From Thalassotalea loyana (GTDB taxonomy: Bacteria > Pseudomonadota > Gammaproteobacteria > Enterobacterales > Alteromonadaceae), in contig NZ_BSSV01000003.1 of assembly GCF_030161435.1 (NCBI RefSeq), positions 1 to 64,000 on the forward strand: a stretch of 64,000 nt of DNA. The letters run 5' to 3'. A program made the position numbers and the translations under genes. Under the pieces are notes generated by a model. It was not told where the DNA came from. It saw nothing but the letters and a program-made list of their open reading frames with translations, and did not search any database. This document shows, in pieces, positions 52,873-59,682 of this stretch (the first letter of the stretch is position 1; each line of letters starts with the position of its first letter).

Positions 52873-53466
52873 AGCGCCAAACCACTGCTTCATAATATCG
52901 ATATCATAATCTAAGAGCCAACTGTTAAATTGTTTGTATATTCTAGAAAGCATAAATTTATTGTCACCAACTAGATCCATACCTCTATCGTCGTATGGAT
53001 GTGCTAATACACCAAGCTCAATATCAAAAATATAAATATCAAACCAATAAGATGGACTGATACCCAATTCGTTTGCCATTTTTCCAAAGATAAATTTATG
53101 TAATTCAGATTTTTTGATATTGAAGAATAAGTAGTTTCGATGCCATTCATCATCTTCATCCCATTCACGATAAATTTGGCGCGTTTTGGGGTATTTAACC
53201 TCTAAATTTCTAAGTTCACGAAATTGAGACAAACTAGACAAAAACGAGTCACCAGCGAACGCGATACAAATAGATATTTCATCATTTTTCTCGAATACTG
53301 TTTCAATTAATTTTGTAGAACGTTCAATAGAAGCCTGAAACATCGAAACATAAGTTTTGTATTCTGAACCAGCAGATAACTCGAATCTTAGACAATTTTC
53401 GTTGCTATAGAAAATTGCATGCTTAAAAGAATTTTTGCCGAATTTTTCGAATGCTTGCTGAATCAT
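52867..53466 (-). CDS. DUF3885 family protein, cassette gene
   Basis: A 199-residue protein whose C-terminal half is a clear DUF3885 domain: 'GKMANELGISPSYWFDIYIF', 'LAHPYDDRGMDLVG' and 'YKQFNSWLLDYDIDIMKQWF'. The N-terminal half ('FGKNSFKHAIFYSNENCLRF') looks like the usual extension. The function is unknown; members are common near polymorphic-toxin loci in Firmicutes and in integrons. The ATG is 9 bp from the attC core at 53475. Confidence 0.85.
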   Translation of the reverse strand: MIQQAFEKFGKNSFKHAIFYSNENCLRFELSAGSEYKTYVSMFQASIERSTKLIETVFEKNDEISICIAFAGDSFLSSLSQFRELRNLEVKYPKTRQIYREWDEDDEWHRNYLFFNIKKSELHKFIFGKMANELGISPSYWFDIYIFDIELGVLAHPYDDRGMDLVGDNKFMLSRIYKQFNSWLLDYDIDIMKQWFGAL

Positions 53467-53474
53467 CCTGAGCT

Positions 53475-53576
53475 CTCTAACGCCTCAATATGGGGCGCAT
53501 TAAGCTTGGCTAAAATTAGCGAAGTATGAGCGCCAGCCAAGCTTTAGGCGTCCCATCCATAATTGATTTGTTATAT
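53475..53576 (-). repeat. attC site
   Basis: A 102-bp attC with cores 'ctctaac' and 'GTTATAT' (53570-53576), of the 'cctcaatatggggcg' type with 'aattagcgaagtatgagcgccagcc' loop (quoted in part). The TTA at 53571 is the stop of the next gene. Confidence 0.88.
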
Positions 53577-53903
53577 TTCGTTTACTTCACAATAAGCAGC
53601 AATTTCTTGTAGAAGGTCTTCTGCTTGCTTATTTTTAGCAACGAAAATCAGTCCTGACCAAACATCCCATTCAATACCAATTCGTTTAGTACCTTTAAGA
53701 AATGTTTGAAAAGCCTCGTCAGCTCCATTAATAGTTAACCCAAATGGAATTAACCCAAACTCTTTTGATATCTTCTTCTTCGCAGGTTTGTATTGCTCAT
53801 ACCTGCGTTCATTAATTTCATAGGTTAATTGACCAGAAAAGTTTCTTAAGAGAACTCCTTTTTCCAATTTTTCAATCAACTCTGATTTATCTTCTCTATC
53901 CAT
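53571..53903 (-). CDS. Hypothetical protein, cassette gene
   Basis: A 110-residue alpha/beta protein ('LLRNFSGQLTYEINERRYEQ', 'IEWDVWSGLIFVAKNKQAED') with no signal or membrane segment. I recognise no family; size and charge resemble immunity-type proteins. The frame is open upstream through the attC, so I use ATG 53903, the first after the core at 53913. Confidence 0.65.
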   Translation of the reverse strand: MDREDKSELIEKLEKGVLLRNFSGQLTYEINERRYEQYKPAKKKISKEFGLIPFGLTINGADEAFQTFLKGTKRIGIEWDVWSGLIFVAKNKQAEDLLQEIAAYCEVNEI

Positions 53904-53912
53904 GACTAAGAA

Positions 53913-54015
53913 ATATAACGCCTCAATATGGGGCGTAAAAAGCTTGGCTATAATTAGCGAAGAATGAGCGTCAGCCAAGCATTAGACGTCCATTCATTAA
54001 TGCGCTTTGTTAGCT
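53913..54015 (-). repeat. attC site
   Basis: A 103-bp attC with cores 'atataac' and 'GTTAGCT' (54009-54015), the same subtype as 53475. Confidence 0.88.
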
Positions 54016-54376
54016 AGCTTCCATACTTAACAAACAACTGATTAAATGATACTTCATAAGTTTTTATGTTAATCCTATATATGGAATAGGAATTATCTTT
54101 GAAACTAAAGCATGAAAGTTGCATTGCATTATCGCCTTCAATAGGATCAATGTTCCCTCCAACATTAACAATTTTTTCTGAGCTTTCAATAATTTCCGTA
54201 AGTCCACTGCTCCAAACTCCTGGGAAACTACCTGTCCTTTTTATATATGCTTTAGTCGCGTCGGCGAGAACTATCAAAGCAGAGTTGATTTCATCTTTGC
54301 TTTGAACACATTCCCGAGGTACTGATGCTGACGCACCCAAAGAATAAAAAAGTAATATCAAGGCTAAATATTTCAT
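54014..54376 (-). CDS. Hypothetical exported protein, cassette gene
   Basis: A 120-residue protein with a signal peptide ('MKYLALILLFYSLGASAS'). Two cysteines ('RECVQSK' and 'QLSCFSF') could form a disulfide. The mature part has no recognised domain ('ADATKAYIKRTGSFPGVW'); it may be pilin-like in its size. It starts 7 bp after the GC-rich attC core. Confidence 0.65.
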   Translation of the reverse strand: MKYLALILLFYSLGASASVPRECVQSKDEINSALIVLADATKAYIKRTGSFPGVWSSGLTEIIESSEKIVNVGGNIDPIEGDNAMQLSCFSFKDNSYSIYRINIKTYEVSFNQLFVKYGS

Positions 54377-54382
54377 ATGCTT

Positions 54383-54476
54383 GCTAACGCCGCTAGCAAC
54401 GGCGGACTTGGAGGCGCGAAGCGCCGGAAAGGCCGTCCAGCCGCGAAGCGGCGATGTTGGCTAGCCTTGTTATGAG
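54383..54476 (-). repeat. GC-rich attC of a different family
   Basis: A 94-bp attC with valid cores 'tgctaac' (54383-54389) and 'GTTATGA' (54470-54476), but a GC-rich body with two strong internal hairpins ('GGCGCGAAGCGCC' and 'GCCGCGAAGCGGC'). No 'cttggctaaa' arm is present. It belongs to the CbrC-like cassette and points to import from another integron. Confidence 0.85.
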
Positions 54477-54478
54477 TT

Positions 54479-54994
54479 TTAGCTCGCATCCCATGTGGTG
54501 TATTTTTTACCCATTAACGTAAAAAGGTAAACTGATACATTAAAGTTACCTTCTCGGTGATTTTTGATTTTTTTATCCGGCATTGCTTCCCATAGCCAAT
54601 CTAAATCCGAACCCTCACGATCTAATGGCATGACAGAATCCATGAATTCCTGCTTACTTTGAAAATCTGCCTTAGATGCCATTCGTTCAAATATACAGTA
54701 CTGACCGCTTACAGTAGGCCATAATCTACTTTGCCAAACGGGTAATGCAGGAGTTTTATATATAACTTCTTCTTTATCTTCTTCACTTCCATCAATTGCT
54801 TCATTCGTTTCTATTTCAAGTTCCTTGAGCTTTCCTTCCAACAGGCACTCATCGCAAATGCATTCGATCTCATTAAGCCCATAAAATCCGCCTGCGTCAT
54901 ACCACAGACCAACATTGCCACAAACGGAACACTCTGCTGGATCATCTATTTTAAATGAAAAATTTTCGGGATCTCGAAAATATTTGAATTTCAT
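54479..54994 (-). CDS. CbrC (UPF0167) family protein, cassette gene
   Basis: A 171-residue protein of the CbrC/UPF0167 family. 'FKYFRDPENFSF' is the usual opening. 'CSVCGNVGLWYDAGGFYG' and 'CICDECLLEGKL' carry CxxC zinc pairs. 'VIYKTPALPVWQSRLWPT' is the conserved 'YrTPgfsgWQqerW' region. E. coli CbrC is linked to colicin E2 tolerance. ATG 54994 has GAG 4 bases upstream; the ATG at 55003 overlaps the attC core. Its attC is foreign in type, so the cassette is probably newly acquired. Confidence 0.78.
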   Translation of the reverse strand: MKFKYFRDPENFSFKIDDPAECSVCGNVGLWYDAGGFYGLNEIECICDECLLEGKLKELEIETNEAIDGSEEDKEEVIYKTPALPVWQSRLWPTVSGQYCIFERMASKADFQSKQEFMDSVMPLDREGSDLDWLWEAMPDKKIKNHREGNFNVSVYLFTLMGKKYTTWDAS

Positions 54995-54999
54995 ATTAC

Positions 55000-55103
55000 T
55001 CATAACGCCCCAATAAGGGGCTGATAATGCTTGGCTAAACTTGTGTAGCGAAGCGGAACTGAGCCAAGCTTTAGCAGTCCCGCGCTTAATTGGCTTGTTA
55101 TGT
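55000..55103 (-). repeat. attC site
   Basis: A 104-bp attC, majority type, ending GTTATGT (55097-55103). The TTA at 55098-55100 is the stop of the adjacent membrane-protein gene. Confidence 0.9.
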
Positions 55104-55418
55104 GCCAATTACTTTTAAACCTTTAATATGTGCGACGATTTTGGAAACTAGCCAGTAAACTACAAATATTGATGTTTGTGAAACCAAACACATTATAGGG
55201 ATTGAGAAAAACATACCTACAATTACAAAGCCACTTTCTCCTTGGGGGATATCCATAACGTAACTAGCAATTAAACCAACCCAAGAGCAAGATACCAATA
55301 TTTGAAAACACATTAATAATTTGTTTTTTGCTACCACAACTGCATGATAAGGCATAAGGGCAAAACAAATTAGATAAAAGATAAGAATTAATAAAACGGA
55401 AAGTATATTCGAAATCAA
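55098..55418 (-). CDS. Hypothetical membrane protein, cassette gene
   Basis: A 106-residue protein with three hydrophobic segments ('ILSVLLILIFYLICFALM', 'CFQILVSCSWVGLIASYV', 'GMFFSIPIMCLVSQTSIFVV'). I recognise no family. The start is TTG with AAGGA at 6 bases, which I trust over an ATG in another frame. Confidence 0.65.
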   Translation of the reverse strand: MISNILSVLLILIFYLICFALMPYHAVVVAKNKLLMCFQILVSCSWVGLIASYVMDIPQGESGFVIVGMFFSIPIMCLVSQTSIFVVYWLVSKIVAHIKGLKVIGT

Positions 55419-55432
55419 AACTCATCCTTGGC

Positions 55433-55536
55433 ACATAACGCCCCAATAAGAGGCTGATAATGCTTGGCTAAACTTGTGAAGCGGAGCGGAACTGAGCCAA
55501 GCTTTAGCAGTCCCGCGCTTAATTGGCTTGTTATAT
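55433..55536 (-). repeat. attC site of the duplicated cassette, distal copy
   Basis: A 104-bp attC identical inside its cores to the site at 56167-56270. The left core is 'acataac', the right GTTATAT (55530-55536). Confidence 0.92.
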
Positions 55537-55541
55537 ACCGA

Positions 55542-55760
55542 CTACTCGTCCAGTATTTTATCCTGCAACTCTTTTGGAAGCTTATCCCAGAGCACTTTGT
55601 AATAATACTTGCGAATTACTGGATAATTTTCTTCAGCGAATTTAGTTACTTTTTCGACGTCAGGATAATTCATTGGCTGATGAAAGAATTTATTAGCCCT
55701 TTCCATGAACTCATATAACTCAATTAGCTCTTCTTCACTGATCTCCACTTTAGAGCTCAT
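55542..55760 (-). CDS. Hypothetical helical protein, duplicated cassette, distal copy
   Basis: A 72-residue, acidic, helical protein ('SSKVEISEEELIELYEFMER', 'ANKFFHQPMNYPDVEKVTKF') identical to the product of 56276-56494. I recognise no family; small acidic helical proteins in integrons are often antitoxin- or immunity-like. The ATG has AAGGA at 5 bases. The frame is open upstream through attC, but the true start is 55760. Confidence 0.8.
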   Translation of the reverse strand: MSSKVEISEEELIELYEFMERANKFFHQPMNYPDVEKVTKFAEENYPVIRKYYYKVLWDKLPKELQDKILDE

Positions 55761-55774
55761 GACTTTCCTTAGGT

Positions 55775-55878
55775 ATATAACGCCCCAATAAGGGGCTGAT
55801 AATGCTTGGCTAAACATGTGTAGCGAAGCGGAACCGAGCCAAGCTTTAGCAGTCCCACACTTAATTGGCTTGTTATAT
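55775..55878 (-). repeat. attC site
   Basis: A 104-bp attC, majority type, cores 'atataac' and GTTATAT (55872-55878); closely similar to its two neighbours but with differences in the loop ('gtgtagcgaagcggaaccgag'). Confidence 0.92.
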
Positions 55879-56148
55879 ACCGCTTCCCCCCCAATCATCG
55901 AGGACTTCATAGAAATCATCTGCGATATCGGAAGCATTTAGGTTTAAACAAGAAAAACCATAGCCTAAGGCTGATAGCTCAGAGTTTAAATTGGTTAATT
56001 TGCTACCATCTGAATCAATTACCATTCCGTTTTTTGCACCATAACCTTTGATGAGAGCGTCAAAAACAACGGTATTACCATCCACCACTAGAATAAATGG
56101 CGATTCGATTTCCAAGTTGTAACTTTTACGCAAGATATCAATTTTCAA
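55873..56148 (-). CDS. Hypothetical small protein, cassette gene
   Basis: A 91-residue acidic protein ('KIDILRKSYNLEIESPFIL', 'LSALGYGFSCLNLNASDIAD') ending 'DDWGGSGI'. I recognise no family. The start is TTG: the codon at 56148 has AGAG 8 bases upstream, while a TTG at 56154 has no spacing. It is the only cassette between the two identical copies. Confidence 0.62.
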   Translation of the reverse strand: MKIDILRKSYNLEIESPFILVVDGNTVVFDALIKGYGAKNGMVIDSDGSKLTNLNSELSALGYGFSCLNLNASDIADDFYEVLDDWGGSGI

Positions 56149-56166
56149 ATGCAAAACTCTAAAGGT

Positions 56167-56270
56167 ATATAACGCCCCAATAAGAGGCTGATAATGCTTG
56201 GCTAAACTTGTGAAGCGGAGCGGAACTGAGCCAAGCTTTAGCAGTCCCGCGCTTAATTGGCTTGTTATAT
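56167..56270 (-). repeat. attC site of the first cassette
   Basis: A 104-bp attC with cores 'atataac' (56167-56173) and GTTATAT (56264-56270), arms 'gcttggctaaac' and 'gagccaagcttt'. The first attC from attI. Confidence 0.93.
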
Positions 56271-56275
56271 ACCGA

Positions 56276-56494
56276 CTACTCGTCCAGTATTTTATCCTGC
56301 AACTCTTTTGGAAGCTTATCCCAGAGCACTTTGTAATAATACTTGCGAATTACTGGATAATTTTCTTCAGCGAATTTAGTTACTTTTTCGACGTCAGGAT
56401 AATTCATTGGCTGATGAAAGAATTTATTAGCCCTTTCCATGAACTCATATAACTCAATTAGCTCTTCTTCACTGATCTCCACTTTAGAGCTCAT
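56276..56494 (-). CDS. Hypothetical helical protein, first cassette (duplicate copy)
   Basis: A 72-residue protein identical to the one at 55542-55760, in a cassette that is identical from core to core. It is the cassette next to attI and therefore the most recent insertion and the best expressed from the integron promoter. The ATG at 56494 has AAGGA at 5 bases, inside sequence carried by the cassette itself. Confidence 0.82.
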   Translation of the reverse strand: MSSKVEISEEELIELYEFMERANKFFHQPMNYPDVEKVTKFAEENYPVIRKYYYKVLWDKLPKELQDKILDE

Positions 56495-56508
56495 GACTTT
56501 CCTTAGGT

Positions 56509-56674
56509 ATATAACAATTTAATAGTGCGCAATTTGCGCGTTTTTCTGCCACGCGTTTGCGCACTTTTAGTTTTTACTATTTTTAACAAATTCACTAACT
56601 ATTTGCTAGCGTTAGATATTATTGTTCAAACATTATTTGGTGCAAGACAAAAATGAGCAATTTGCGCATTTTCT
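56509..56674 (-). other. attI recombination region
   Basis: The attI core is 'atataac' at 56509-56515 (GTTATAT on the cassette strand), identical to the cassette cores. Adjacent are the 11-bp direct repeats 'GCAATTTGCGC' at 56529-56539 and 56657-56667 and a third 'TTTGCGC' at 56556-56562, possible integrase-binding repeats. An inverted repeat ('AGTGCGCAA' 56524-56532 and 'TTGCGCACT' 56557-56565, with an inner CGCGT/ACGCG pair) forms a hairpin next to the core. Confidence 0.75.
56616..56645 (-). promoter_or_regulatory. Candidate cassette promoter Pc
   Basis: On the minus strand, 'TTGCAC' (56640-56645) and 'TAATAT' (56616-56621) are spaced by 18 bp, a reasonable sigma-70 pair pointing into the cassette array. 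It lies between intI and attI, where Pc is expected. Assigned from pattern only. Confidence 0.4.
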
Positions 56675-56697
56675 TGAATATGGGGGAAACAAACCTA

Positions 56698-56717
56698 TAC
56701 TGTATAAAATTACAGCT
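56698..56717. promoter_or_regulatory. LexA (SOS) box upstream of intI
   Basis: 'TACTGTATAAAATTACAGCT' has the CTG-N10-CAG core of the gammaproteobacterial LexA site (CTG 56700-56702, CAG 56713-56715) with an AT-rich centre. It ends 17 bp before the intI ATG and so overlaps the integrase promoter. Integrase expression is therefore probably induced by DNA damage. Confidence 0.85.
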
Positions 56718-56734
56718 CACGGAATGAGAAAAAT

Positions 56735-57706
56735 ATGAAAACACGATCGCCCTTTCTTAACGCTATTGCCGATCACATGTTTGTTCGACAATATTCACTA
56801 CGAACCGTGCAAACTTACCTAAAATGGATCGCAGGTTTTATTCAATTTCATCAAAATCGCCACCCTTCTACCATGGGAGATACGGAAGTTGAGGCGTATC
56901 TCAACCATCTTGTATTAAATCAAAATGTATCGCCCAGAACCCAGGCTACAGCGCTAAATTCCTTGGTATTTCTATACAAACATATTTTACATAATGAACT
57001 CTCGTGTAATTTACAATTCTCTCGCAGCAAAAAGCAGCCGAAACTTCCAGTCGTTATGACGAAAGAAGAAGTACACAAAGTAATGCAACACCTCAACAAG
57101 CGGTATTATTTAATTGCAGGCTTAATGTACGGTAGTGGCTTAAGAGTCATGGAAGCTGTGCAATTACGCGTTCAAGACATCGATTTTGATTACAAATGTA
57201 TTAGAGTCTGGAATGGTAAAGGTAATAAACACCGTGTTGTCACCTTAGCTGTAGAATTAACGCCATTAATAAGAACACAAATAATGGATGTGAATGAATA
57301 CCTCCAGCGAGATCTGGAAAATGAACAGTATTCTGGTGTCTGGATGCCAAATGCTTTGTCACGTAAATACCCGTCTGCCAACAAGTCACTGGGTTGGCAG
57401 TACTTGTTTCCTTCACACCGTTTAAGTGCTGATCCAGAAACGGGAGAAATTAGACGTCATCACTTTCATCATACGTGTGTAAGAAAAGCAGTAAAAAGTG
57501 CAGTTAAAACGTCTGGTTTAACTAAGCAAATCACGCCTCATACTTTCCGGCATTCATTTGCAACGCATCTTCTACAAAATGGTGCCGACATACGGACAGT
57601 GCAGGCTCAGCTTGGCCATTCTGATTTAAAAACAACACAAATATATACTCATGTTTTACAACAAGGTGCTAATGGCGTGGTTAGCCCGTTAAGCCAGCTT
57701 GTCTAA
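56735..57706 (+). CDS. intI: Integron integrase IntI
   Basis: A 323-residue tyrosine recombinase. The N-terminal SAM-like core-binding domain (about 10-95) is followed by the catalytic domain with Arg137 ('GSGLRVMEA'), His269 and Arg272 ('HTFRHSF'), His295 ('QLGHSD') and Tyr304 ('TQIYTHV'). The IntI-specific insert is present at about 200-245 ('YPSANKSLGWQYLFPSHRLS', 'GEIRRHHFHHT'), which separates integron integrases from XerC/D. All catalytic residues are intact, so it should recombine attI and single-stranded attC. It is controlled by the LexA box upstream. Its last 26 bp overlap the convergent gene at 57681. Confidence 0.96.
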   Translation: MKTRSPFLNAIADHMFVRQYSLRTVQTYLKWIAGFIQFHQNRHPSTMGDTEVEAYLNHLVLNQNVSPRTQATALNSLVFLYKHILHNELSCNLQFSRSKKQPKLPVVMTKEEVHKVMQHLNKRYYLIAGLMYGSGLRVMEAVQLRVQDIDFDYKCIRVWNGKGNKHRVVTLAVELTPLIRTQIMDVNEYLQRDLENEQYSGVWMPNALSRKYPSANKSLGWQYLFPSHRLSADPETGEIRRHHFHHTCVRKAVKSAVKTSGLTKQITPHTFRHSFATHLLQNGADIRTVQAQLGHSDLKTTQIYTHVLQQGANGVVSPLSQLV

Positions 57707-59006
57707 TACTAAATGGTGCTGTTGATATCGCATCAACTAAAGGAATATCGTGATATTCCTGTTTAATGCTATGAATGAACTTTAGGGTTTTAAATGCATC
57801 AAACCAGTTGGTTATTTGAGCTGTCAGTTGTTTCTTATTATTGGCATTTTGCGCGAGTTGCTTGGTAAGAAAGTGAATAAAGCCAATATCTTCAAGGGCT
57901 TTTTTTGAATACGTCGATAGTACGTTTATTTCGTTAGCCACAATATCGTTGATCTGCCCTAGGTCTTTTTTTGCATCAAGAACTTTTTCAAGTAATGTGT
58001 CCTGCGCTAGTGACTGTATCACCTCAAGACTATGTTTGAGCTCGACAAAACACTGGGGGTGGTAATAACAATAGGGTTCATTGGCTTGTTCAAGCGCAAG
58101 AATGTCTTTTACAGCTGGGCCAGTACCAAATGGCACTCTGTCTGACAGTCTTGGGGTTAAGTAAATAGTTGCCTCGTTCGACTGTGCAATCTTTCCTAAC
58201 TTAGCGAGCTTATTTAACGTGTAGAAATCTTCCCCTGCTGATTTTTTTACAAACCCGCGTACATCAACATACGCAATTGTTGAAATCGCTAGAATGCTAC
58301 CAATCGTGAAAAACGCATACGGTGATCGGGCATACGTTAACCCAGCCACATAGTATGCCATTGCTTGCTCATAGGCTTGAGTGGCTTTTTGTGTGCGACG
58401 CTGCGTGTCAGTATGTGTTTTTTCGCGATAACAGTGATGAAACCCATAGCAAACCCCACTGGTTGTTGCCGAATCTAGGTTGGTCATTACATCAAAGTAA
58501 TTGCTTGGTAAATGCGCGTCGGCATCGGTTGAACCGATAAAGGTTGCATTAACGGTGCCCTGTTCCGCCATTGCTATCACTAAGTCGCAACCTATTTTAC
58601 GCGCCAGACCAACTCCCTGCTCTTTAGGTAATGGTTGAGTATAGCAATCAACAACTACAAGTAATGAATTGCTATTATTTAACGCGATAAACGTACATTG
58701 TTCAGTTGATCCTATCTCTTTCCCCATGCTTAACGCTTGGTGAAATAGCTGTTGTTGAGGTTTACTTTCAGTGTCACTATCAGGTTGATTAATCACAACA
58801 ACAAAACACGCGTTTTGCTTTGCTAGGGGTGAGCTAGCTAACCTGTTAATAAAACAATCAGTTTCTTTATAGGCGGGAATAACAAGCGCATTTTCAAGCG
58901 AGTAATGTGCAAGTGCGTCACTTACCTTGGCAATATCACGAACAATAGGTTCAGCATACTGACCAAGGTATTTCTGTCGTTTTTTTTGCGCTTGTAGCGT
59001 TAGCAT
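57681..59006 (-). CDS. Glycosyltransferase family 2-like protein
   Basis: A 441-residue protein with a GT-A-like N-terminal domain: 'NALVIPAYKETDCFINRL', 'LLVVVDCYTQPL' and 'TFIGSTDADAHLPSNYFDVM' with the DxD motif. No membrane anchor is clear except a possible segment near residue 240. It probably transfers a sugar to an unknown acceptor or is a hypothetical nucleotide-sugar-binding protein. Its C-terminal codons overlap intI, so the integron inserted or grew against this core gene. Confidence 0.72.
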   Translation of the reverse strand: MLTLQAQKKRQKYLGQYAEPIVRDIAKVSDALAHYSLENALVIPAYKETDCFINRLASSPLAKQNACFVVVINQPDSDTESKPQQQLFHQALSMGKEIGSTEQCTFIALNNSNSLLVVVDCYTQPLPKEQGVGLARKIGCDLVIAMAEQGTVNATFIGSTDADAHLPSNYFDVMTNLDSATTSGVCYGFHHCYREKTHTDTQRRTQKATQAYEQAMAYYVAGLTYARSPYAFFTIGSILAISTIAYVDVRGFVKKSAGEDFYTLNKLAKLGKIAQSNEATIYLTPRLSDRVPFGTGPAVKDILALEQANEPYCYYHPQCFVELKHSLEVIQSLAQDTLLEKVLDAKKDLGQINDIVANEINVLSTYSKKALEDIGFIHFLTKQLAQNANNKKQLTAQITNWFDAFKTLKFIHSIKQEYHDIPLVDAISTAPFSIRQAGLTG

Positions 59007-59036
59007 ATTGGTTGGTTTTCAACCATCAACTTCGTA

Positions 59037-59609
59037 TTAGTGCAACGCTGCACGATGCGGCAAACTTGCACAAAGCTCAGCTTCAAACTCAAGTACTTCT
59101 TCTAATCGCGCATCAACTTCTGCTTTGTCGAAGTACTCGTAAGCCAACTCAACGAATAAGTTTTTATGTTTTTCTTCTGACTTAGCAATTGCAACATAAA
59201 AATCTTTTGCTTTGCCTTCTGGTAACGCTTCAGCAACTAATGAAAATCGCTCATGACCACGTGCTTCAATCACGCCTGCCACTAATAAACGATCCATGAA
59301 GAATACATCTTGTCCGTGTCTAAACAAGCCTCTGATCTTCTTGATGTACATGTCTTTTTCGTCATTCGCTAACATAATGTCATCAGCCTGCATTAGCTTT
59401 AACACTTGCTTAAAATGAATCAGCTCTTCAATGGCCAAATCAGCCATCGCGCGCACAAGCTTTTTACGATCAGGGTAATGTGAAAGCATTGAAACAGCCA
59501 TGCCAGACGCTTTCTTTTCAGCTGCGGCATGGTCTTGAAGGAAACTTGGGAAATCGGCAAGCACCGCTTCAGTCCAAGAAAACGGTGTTTGGTACTTCAA
59601 TTCAAACAT
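59037..59609 (-). CDS. miaE: tRNA 2-methylthio-N6-isopentenyladenosine hydroxylase MiaE
   Basis: A 190-residue diiron monooxygenase of the ferritin-like fold. Iron ligands are in 'DHAAAEKKASG', 'AIEELIHFKQV', 'VIEARGHERFSLV' and 'AKSEEKHKNLF', matching the MiaE pattern of Glu and ExxH pairs. It hydroxylates ms2i6A37 in tRNA. It is 30 bp upstream of the glycosyltransferase start and may share its transcript. Confidence 0.92.
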   Translation of the reverse strand: MFELKYQTPFSWTEAVLADFPSFLQDHAAAEKKASGMAVSMLSHYPDRKKLVRAMADLAIEELIHFKQVLKLMQADDIMLANDEKDMYIKKIRGLFRHGQDVFFMDRLLVAGVIEARGHERFSLVAEALPEGKAKDFYVAIAKSEEKHKNLFVELAYEYFDKAEVDARLEEVLEFEAELCASLPHRAALH

Positions 59610-59682
59610 AGGTGGTAAATCTTTATTACGTAAAATTGCCGAGTATTCTACCTAGCTTAATTTTAAGGATAAAGTGCTTTTA

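Larger units (their letters stand above)
43892..57706 (-). mobile_element. Chromosomal integron: intI, attI and more than twenty gene cassettes
   Basis: The element comprises intI on the plus strand at the right end, an attI core at 56509-56515, and a cassette array running left to at least 43892. Every cassette gene is on the minus strand, transcribed away from intI. Successive genes are separated by similar 95-110 bp sequences with short RYYYAAC and GTTRRRY-like ends, 'GCTTGGCTAAA' and 'GAGCCAAGC' arms and a central 'GAAGCGGA' type spacer: these are attC sites. The left boundary is not sharp because distal sites are decayed. Most cassettes hold one gene without an obvious promoter. Confidence 0.93.

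Noticed and set aside
43892-56270. Repeated ~100-bp elements that could be mistaken for a CRISPR array or REP/BIME repeats
   Set aside because: Spacing equals gene length, the spacers are coding, and the ends fit attC cores with intI at one side. No cas gene is present.
55464-56452. Two identical 84-codon plus-strand frames starting 'MAKLVKRSGTEPSFSSP', and a similar one at 50860
   Set aside because: They start inside attC sites and run antisense through cassette genes. The shared N-terminus is simply the attC arm sequence, and their identity reflects the duplicated cassette.
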